A DNA stretch of 64,000 bases. Origin: Sabethes cyaneus. Taxonomy: Eukaryota; Arthropoda; Insecta; Diptera; Culicidae. The stretch is taken from assembly GCF_943734655.1 (NCBI RefSeq), contig NC_071354.1:40448744-40512743 (forward strand). The letters are read 5' to 3'. Below are positions 57,655 to 64,000 of the stretch, one piece after another (positions within the stretch are counted from its first letter, which is position 1; each line of letters opens with the position of its first letter). The position numbers were made by a program, and so were the translations under genes. The notes beneath the pieces were generated by a model that ran no database searches, had not been told where the DNA came from, and was given only the letters and a program-made list of their open reading frames with translations.

Positions 57655-58232
57655 TTTTTTTGTATGGGCTTATCACTTTGACCACAACATTATTGATCTA
57701 CTGTAATGTTGTCCAGGTGTATGCTTTATTCTTCACTGCATTTCTGTGCTTTATCGTTATTGAATAAACGATAAGCTTATATTTTTTATACGAGCTTATG
57801 TGTATGAGGGTTTTACCCTCGCTTCGATGCATGTCGTACTATACCAAACCTGTTTCGCCTCGTTATAGTTAGAACTGGTGAGTCCTCATGAGGTTCAAAA
57901 CCATTACTTCAATAGGTCCTCATACCAGTATACTAACCATAAGAAGCGTCTTCGGGATAATGTAGAACTCGCATGAAGGAAGAAGGGTGATGAGAGGCCT
58001 GAGAATCAACCCATGCTAAAGTCACTTTGACATCGAATGGCCTGATTCTACTAAGATTCGAACCCACGACCATTCGCTTGTCAAAGCAGACTCGCTACCC
58101 TACTAGCACAGTTGTTATAAACTAGTTGTGGTAACCGATTAATAACTGATTTCAGTCATAAATAGGTTGCAGCAACCAGAAGTGTCAAAAGTGTGCTACT
58201 TGGGTAACCTTGCGGCTACAGAGCCCCGCAAG
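57655..58232 (-). mobile_element. tRNA-headed SINE-like repeat, copy 2, interrupted
   Basis: Same family as 3935-4407. On the minus strand the head begins GGGGCTCTGTAGCCGCAAGG, is interrupted by a 107-bp MITE, and continues with the B-box-like GGTTCGAATCT. Agreement with copy 1 across more than 400 bp outside the tRNA head shows that this is one repeat family and not a lone tRNA gene. Confidence 0.7.
58098..58204. mobile_element. 107-bp MITE of the CCCAAGTAGCAC family, 2-bp duplication TA
   Basis: Ends CCCTACTAGCAC / GTGCTACTTGGG (two mismatches) with TA on both sides (58096-58097 and 58205-58206). Removing the element and one TA gives 'gactcgctaaccttgcgg', against 'gactcggtaaccttgcgg' in the uninterrupted SINE copy at 4377-4394. 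Confidence 0.9.
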
Positions 58233-59335
58233 TTATGTGGTTTCGAACAATAATATTTTTATTGCCGTAGGACTACGTCTTACCGCAGGGTGTCAATAAC
58301 TTATTTGCACCGGATGGGTAGCTCTTGGCGGACTTTTTAAACATAAAATGGTTGCAATCGTTGATGAATGATATTTTATCAATTTATAGAGCATTTACAT
58401 TAAATTTTTTAATACCGAAAAAGGATCTCATTTTTGACACGGTTTCGATTTTGGCAACATAGGCGACAAGCATTTGTTGCCAAATCCCAAATCCTACTGT
58501 ATGTATGTAAAATTAAAAATTATTACTATTACATGAATTTTCATCGGAAAACTTTTGCGTTCAAATGAAAGCCATTTGTAAACAGTGCCATAAACATAAA
58601 AATTGTCAAATGCACATGCATAATGAGAAGTAATGCGGTTTTTTGATGCTATTGCAGTTCTTGTACAAGCTTAGGACAATCGTTGCATCATTGTCCAATG
58701 ATCAAATTTTAAATCAATGTCAAATTTTAATACTTTAAAAACTATAAGTAATTTTTTATTTTGCTTGAAAATGTTGACAAATAGTGCATAGATGAATATC
58801 ATTAGCTGTGTACAGCATGATATGGTAATATAATTATTTTAAACGTTAATTAGTGAGACATGTTTTTTATCTGAAATGCCAACAAAATTGATGGTTATAC
58901 CCCATATTGTATATGACAATGTTTAACTTGAATTTTTGTTATTAAATCTTGCCTTATGTAACGCTATTGTTACAAAAAATGATCCACAACTGATCAAAGT
59001 GAGTAATTCGTGCACTTTGATAGGGTTTGAGCGTATATGTATTGTAGAATTAGCGTTTTATTGGACGCTGTCCAATCATTGGATTCGTTCAATGATAGGC
59101 AAAATACCGTAATTTAGTTTTCTGCGGAACAACAAATCATTGTAAACAGAGCCGTAGTGTGACATTGTAGCGCCCTTGGCGGAAACCCAATTTGGCGTCC
59201 GCTTGTTTCCCAAATCAGTATTCCAGATTTATCATTTTTTCGTATTCACTTTTTATCCAATTCTTCGCTGCATTTAACCTATGTATTGAAAAAATAGACT
59301 AATTTTGGATGACGATGAAGCCTTGTATAGAAATG
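58233..59335. other. Non-coding, AT-rich DNA
   Basis: Apart from the GTAGGACTACGTCTTACCG motif at 58266-58284 no feature is recognised. Confidence 0.4.
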
Positions 59336-59339
59336 CTTT

Positions 59340-59552
59340 GACGCCCTGCCAGGTGGCTTTACAGAGATTCACCGGAACCTTCGCTATCGCCGATCAAAAG
59401 ATAGACGTTGGCATATTATTCAACTCTTTCGTGGGCTTGGCGATCAGCTTCTTCTCCGTTTTGGCCACAAAATTATTGGAGTAAACGCACCGTTTGAGCT
59501 TCGCCCAAAAAATTTTTATTGGTTGCAGTTGGGTTATGAAGTTATTATAAGT
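59340..59552 (-). pseudogene. Tc1/mariner-type transposase C-terminus
   Basis: Minus strand reads QLQPIKIFWAKLKRCVYSNN, FVAKTEKKLIAKPTKELNN and PTSIF, then, past a stop, AIAKVPVNLCKA. It corresponds to the LRPIE.FWA.LKR...YSNNFVAKTE segment at the end of IS630-Tc1-mariner transposases. The usual catalytic Glu after PI reads Lys. The upstream part of the protein is absent: the Helitron-like copy 4 begins three bases away, and the far side of that element shows no transposase text. A different subfamily from the DD37E copy at 15569. Confidence 0.75.
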
Positions 59553-59554
59553 TA

Positions 59555-61245
59555 CTAGCTGACCCGACAAACTTCGTATTGCCACAAATTAACCTGTGTT
59601 GTACATAAATCATGAATCTCGGATGATCTTTGTCACAATCTTGAGTTTTGCAAGTTTCTGAGGAGTTCAACCTTAGATGATTCATTTTGGCAGTTACGTA
59701 ACTATGAAAGCATCCCAGGTAACCAATAAGCATTCCCAATGCTATTCAAATTCAGGCCAATAGACATTTAAGTGGCTACTTAAGCTACTTTACTGATAAC
59801 CTTCTTATAGTGCTGACAATGCTAATTTACAGTTAATTACCGACACGAAGAATTTGAATACAATTTGGATGCCAATTTACAACACCTATGCAGTCAAAAA
59901 GCTAATATACAACAACATGTAGTATAAAATGCCAGATATGCTGATTTGCTGCTTATGTTAATGCTTATTAGTTACCAGGAATGGGTAGTTAAATATACAA
60001 ATTTGCAATTTTTCTTCACAGTAAAGTAGAAAACAATTCCCCTGTCCGCTCATTGCATAGCCAGAAAGCGGATAGTAATATACGCCATGATTGTACAACA
60101 TTTCGCCGAATATCATTTTGCGAAAAACCTTAAGCGGAATGTACCATTTCACGGAAAACGTTCGTAGAAAGTACCATTTCGCGATCCTCTCCTTACTCGT
60201 TGTCGCTCGTTCCAGGAAATCCAAGTAGACCCAGGAAAACAAATAAACCTAGACAGTAGTGATTTCTGCGGGGAGTTGCCTCCCCCCAGTGGGCGGCGCT
60301 TCCGACGGCAGGTCGCCGGCAACACTCGCGGCCGTCTCGTCCTAAATAATCTAGTGTAACTATAGATAGTCTTTGTGGTCTTGTTATTGACTAATGTTTT
60401 ATGGAATTTCTCGAGTTCGATTGGTTTTTGAGTTTCGTAAAAATTTCTGTTTTATTTGTATGAGAGTCCATGAGAGTCCCCCTACCACAGGGGTGAGAGG
60501 TCTCTAACTATCATAAAATAAACTCAAGACTCCAAAATCTCCCACATGCCAAATTTGGATCAATTTGCTTGATTAGTTCTCAAGTTATAAGGAAATTTGA
60601 ATTTCATTTGTATGGGACCCCCCCTCTCCTAAACAGGGGAGGGGTCCCAATTTGTCATAGAAAAAATTTTTGTCTCCAAAAACACCCACGTGTTAAATTT
60701 GGTTCCATTTGCTTGATAAGTTCTCGAGTTATGAGGAAATTTGTATTTCGTTTGTATAGGAGCCCCCCTCTTAAAGTGGGGAGGGGTCCTAATTCACCAT
60801 AGAAAATATTCTTGCCCTCGATAACTTTCACATGCCAAATTTTGTTCCATTTGCATGATTAGTACTCGAGTTATGAGCAAATTTGTATTTCATGTGTATG
60901 GAAGCCCCCCGTCTTAAAGGGAAGAGGAGTCATAATTCCCCTTTTAAAGAGGGGAGGCATCCCAATTTACCATACAATAAATTCTTGTCACCAAAAACAC
61001 CCACATGCCAAATTTTGTTCTATTTGCTTGATTAGTTCTCGAGTTATGCAGAAATTTGTGTTTCATTTGTATGGGAGCTCCCCCTCTTAGTGGGGGAGGG
61101 GTCTCTAACCATCACTAAAACCTTTCCTGACCCCAAAAACCTCTACATGCAAATTTTCACGCCGATTGGTTCAGTAGTAGTTTTCTATAACATCCCGACA
61201 GACAGACAGACAGACAGACAGAAATCCATTTTTATATATGAGAGA
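59555..61245 (-). mobile_element. Helitron-like non-autonomous element, copy 4
   Basis: Begins A|CTAGCTGACCCGACAAACTTCG, nearly identical to copy 3 for the first 110 bases. It contains the reverse GCGAAATGGTA minisatellite (about 60100-60190), the 'gtgggcggcgcttccgacgg' block at 60289, about six 110-130 bp units, and a GACA run at 61199-61220 followed by 'aaatccatttttatata'. The outer base at the GACA side is not T, so the A|TC rule holds cleanly at only one end here. A 267-bp MITE is nested at 59714-59980. Confidence 0.65.
59714..59980. mobile_element. 267-bp MITE (M4), probable 2-bp duplication AT
   Basis: Left end CCCAGGTAACCAATAAGCAT, right end 'atgcttattagttaccagga': the inner 16 bases of the inverted repeats match with one difference and the outermost bases have drifted. 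AT lies on both sides (59712-59713 and 59981-59982). The sequence across the join, 'ATgggtagttaaatata', resembles 'ATgggtgttttaatata' in copy 1 of the host repeat (reverse strand, about 2445), although the left flank differs. Confidence 0.75.
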
Positions 61246-61341
61246 GTTATTAAATAAGTTTTAAATTATGTCTGTTAAATGTACTTTCTAACGTAGTATT
61301 TACTTTTTGATTTAGATTGTTATTTGGGTAGGTATAACAAG

Positions 61342-62100
61342 TTACATTTTATTTGAAGTTAAGCCTCGAGAGTGCCTCCTAAACACAACTTTTCGCGCTC
61401 GACTGTGTCGTGTGCTGCCTTGAAATTCGAAAATATGATGCGTGGGCGCTTTGTACTTCTGGAGGCTTTCTCGGAGAGTGAAAATATGATCTGTAATAGT
61501 ACGGGCCCCATACAGCCCCCCGCCTGCACTGTAAAATCTCTTGCTATTGGGAATAGACAACGTAACAGGATCTGGGAAAGAAACTTATCGGTGGCGTCGC
61601 GTCGGTGTAATTCACCCATCGAACCTTTTTGTTGACAGAACAAACCACACCTTCCATCCACTCCTAAGGTAGTTTCTCCTCCTCCCAAATCCTGGAAAGT
61701 ATCTAGTGATGTGCCGTTGCTAGTGGTTTCGTACTAGTTTTGTAGACATCTGCCTGAAATCGGTCCTTTCTGACAGCTCTACTAGTCTTCAGCTGTCTGA
61801 TTTCTCACTGGGTTTCTTCGAGATTGGGAGCCAAGATGCTGTTATCATTTGTACGTACTCCTAGGAGAACTTCCGTTCTGTGTCCTATCATATCGCTGTG
61901 GAGATGTCCATCGGTGAACAGTTTCCAACTGTCGACATCCTCGTGGTTGTAATCAGGTTGCTTTCGTCCCCATATATCAGACTTCGGATCACCTTCTCAT
62001 AGAACTTGCGCCTCTTATTAGCCCGGTTTAGTTCACCACGATCTCTGTCTTACTTCTGGCCCTTTTACTCCGAACGGCCATGATCAACTCATTCCGCCAT
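61342..62100 (-). pseudogene. RTE-like endonuclease-RT remnant
   Basis: Minus-strand frames read, from high to low coordinate: a linker with RRKFYEKVIRS, then (61740-61600) QDLGGGETTLGVDGRCGLFC, the frame-shifted counterpart of IWEEE.LPEEWMEGV, then ATDKFLSQILLRCLFPIARD, YGARTITDHIFTLRESLQKY and HHIF.F.., AHDTVEREKL. RT motifs up to A are present; the rest is missing. Same family as 49758 and 38105. Confidence 0.82.
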
Positions 62101-62814
62101 TCATTTTAATTTTCATTAAATAAGGGCCATATTTTCGTGTAAAACACGCTTAAAAGTTTTGAAGCCAAGGTTCGCCACTATTGACACTACCGGTGAAAGT
62201 TAGCCTAAAATATGAGCTTTCAAATGGATATAGTCTCATTTAGCGCAGAGTAGCGCAGAGTACAGATGTTACGCTTGTAAGGCTACTATATCAGAATTCA
62301 ATAATATAGACAAAATGCAAACACTAAAGGAAACGTAAGATATCACAATTATGGGATATCTCCTTTACATGGTTGGATAAATTGCTTCGAATGCATGGTC
62401 CATATTGCATATTGACTTGAGGTTGGAGATTGAGGTTTTAGATGTTGGAGAAAATCTGGAGGATACAGCGATAGTAATGACGGAAATACAGCTCGAAGAT
62501 CTTATGCCAATCCTGGTATTAGTTCTGAAATCACGTGTATAGATATGAAATTAATTAAAAGGTTGAGAAATTTTCTCATAGTAAGTTCTTGAACACATTA
62601 TTTCAGAAAAATAAGAAACTCATTGTTTGTATACCAAAAACCTTTATGTCAGGGTATATTCCTCATATAATACGTCCACTGCAATGCAAAGAATTTAAAT
62701 TCGCGGTCATAAACGAATCGTGACAACTATATTGCTGATAGGACGAATGACAGAAGAAGCACAAAAATAAGCTGTTTTTGTTTAATTATAGTCACTTTAA
62801 CAACTCGGGTCATT

Positions 62815-62875
62815 CGTGACTTCTGCGGGGTTGGGAATTGAACCCAGGTCCTCGGTATGAGAGGCGTTTATATGT
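62815..62875 (-). repeat. tRNA-related SINE head fragment
   Basis: The minus strand reads CTCTCATACCGAGGACCTGG then GTTCAATTCCCAACC, an anticodon-arm-like and B-box-like (GGTTCAATTCC) arrangement. No proper acceptor stem or A box can be closed, so a fragment of a tRNA-derived SINE is more likely than a tRNA gene. Confidence 0.45.
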
Positions 62876-63253
62876 GATTTTGTGTTAATTATTAAAGCTC
62901 ATACTTACTTTGTATTGTTTTATAAAATGTTTTATCCTATAAAAATCCATCTGCAATAGTTTTTCAAATGACCCTCATTTCTTATACGTCATTGTACTTA
63001 AAAAATACTTGAAAAATAGTTGAAAATTCTCCCTAACACAAAAAATATACACTCTAATGCAAAATAAACCTGAAATTCGAACTCAGCACCCCAAAATTAT
63101 TTAAGAACCGCATGTTATCCTTGATTTGAAGACATTTTTTGCTTGGCCAGCATTTGTATGGAGTCGCCCCACTCTGCAATGTCTTCACATTCAACAATAA
63201 ATCATCTGCGGTAATAGTGTTTTGCAAAATAAATTCTTCTTTCTTCTGGTCCA

Positions 63254-63535
63254 GTGCCGATTCGCACTTTTACCCCACTAGCGGGGCAAAAGTGCAAATA
63301 CCACGGGGCAAAAGTTCGAAGCTCGAATCCATGACATTAGCACAACAGTAGCTAACAAAACCATATTATCTTCAATCGGCGTTATGTTTCAGTAAGGAAT
63401 ATTCTCAATTTGCGCCGAAAGCAATTTATAGTGCCTAAAACTGTATATAATTAGCTATACATTTTTGCCTCGTCCATGAATCGCACTTTTGCCCCGTTCG
63501 TGAATCGCACTTTTACCCCGCTAGGCGCTTGACGG
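63254..63535. repeat. Cluster of inverted GGGGCAAAAGTGC motifs
   Basis: TCGCACTTTTxCCCC occurs at about 63260, 63480 and 63503 on the plus strand; its reverse complement GGGGCAAAAGTgC occurs at about 63284 and 63302. About 150 bp separates the groups. The pattern resembles termini or subterminal repeats of a small non-autonomous DNA element; exact ends are not clear. Confidence 0.6.
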
Positions 63536-64000
63536 GGATTATTAAATTACGGAAAAGCGAAATATATTTTGTAAATTCTTTTCGCCGTATTTGCAAAACA
63601 GATATATGAGTGATGTAAAACGCCGCCACAAATTGTGCATATCGTATTTGCCGTATAACTAAAATAACATTTGCACATAACTCAGCAACTATGCTTCGTA
63701 AGCAACCAAAGTTTACGTTAGATTCAAACTGTCAAAGTAGTCACCCATCCATCCAGCGAGTAGAATAATATGAGAAATTATATATTGATTTTATTACAGC
63801 GATTTTAGCTCAGAGGGGCATTCACTAAAGGTAATATACTTTTGTCTTCATTGTACTCGTAGCACTTTTTGAAAAAAAACTGGTCAAAGAGAAAACATCG
63901 TTTTTCTGCTTTTTAAGACTGCAAAGCCGAAAGAAACTCCATTGAGTGAATTACCTTTCGATAAAAGATTGCAGTGTAAATACAACTATTTGAAAAAATA

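Larger units (their letters stand above)
62101..64000. other. Long stretch without recognisable genes
   Basis: AT-rich. Contains a possible SINE head at 62815-62875 and the inverted GGGGCAAAAGTGC cluster at 63254-63535, listed separately. Confidence 0.4.

Noticed and set aside
62815..62875. tRNA gene
   Set aside because: B-box-like word present but acceptor stem and A box cannot be formed; a SINE head fragment is more likely.

Overview
This is eukaryotic, insect-type DNA, most likely from a culicine mosquito. The clues are the repeat content: an R1-clade non-LTR element whose reverse transcriptase (RT) reads like mosquito R1 families, several Jockey-like, LOA/Lian-like and RTE-like RT remnants, a BEL/Pao retroelement, an ITmD37E (DD37E) mariner transposase, and MITEs with 2-bp, 4-bp and 8-bp target duplications. 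The species cannot be fixed from this sequence. I found no intact host gene, rRNA, functional tRNA, CRISPR array or bacterial-style operon. The window behaves as a repeat graveyard in intergenic or intronic DNA, and every protein remnant I recognise is broken.

Layout. 1-11.4 kb: two Helitron-like copies (1457-2559; 10833-11360), a tRNA-headed SINE-like repeat, about 4.7 kb without recognisable genes, then a Jockey-like RT remnant on the minus strand. 11.6-12.4 kb: two histone H2A pseudogenes tail to tail. 13-17 kb: a 146-bp TA MITE, a longer MITE-like family (called M1 here), RT and endonuclease scraps, and a DD37E mariner pseudogene. 17.6-20.2 kb: a large Helitron-like copy split by a 1,001-bp hAT-like element with perfect ends and an 8-bp target duplication. 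22.7-30.6 kb: a BEL/Pao corpse split by an R1/Jockey chimera, a 3.7-kb R1-clade element and another Jockey copy, which itself carries a 377-bp MITE.

33.6-40.3 kb: two foldback elements, long pyrimidine-rich tracts, a duplicated A-B block pair, and RTE-like and LOA-like RT remnants. 42.98-44.73 kb: a 1,753-bp terminal-inverted-repeat element dense in GTTAC/GTAAC motifs. 46.8-52.3 kb: an RTE-like remnant interrupted by a 2.4-kb element with TA flanks, then further RT scraps. 52.9-54 kb: an M1 copy holding a second 377-bp MITE. 57-62 kb: Jockey scrap, second SINE copy with a nested 107-bp MITE, a transposase C-terminus, a fourth Helitron-like copy with a nested MITE, and an RTE-like remnant. 62-64 kb: mostly unannotated, with a cluster of inverted GGGGCAAAAGTGC motifs.

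The most informative observation is a related set of elements whose ends begin CCCA or CCCT. They create 2-bp target duplications of varying sequence (TC, GC, TA, GA and probably AT). For three of them the pre-insertion site can be reconstructed from a reading frame or a second repeat copy within this window.
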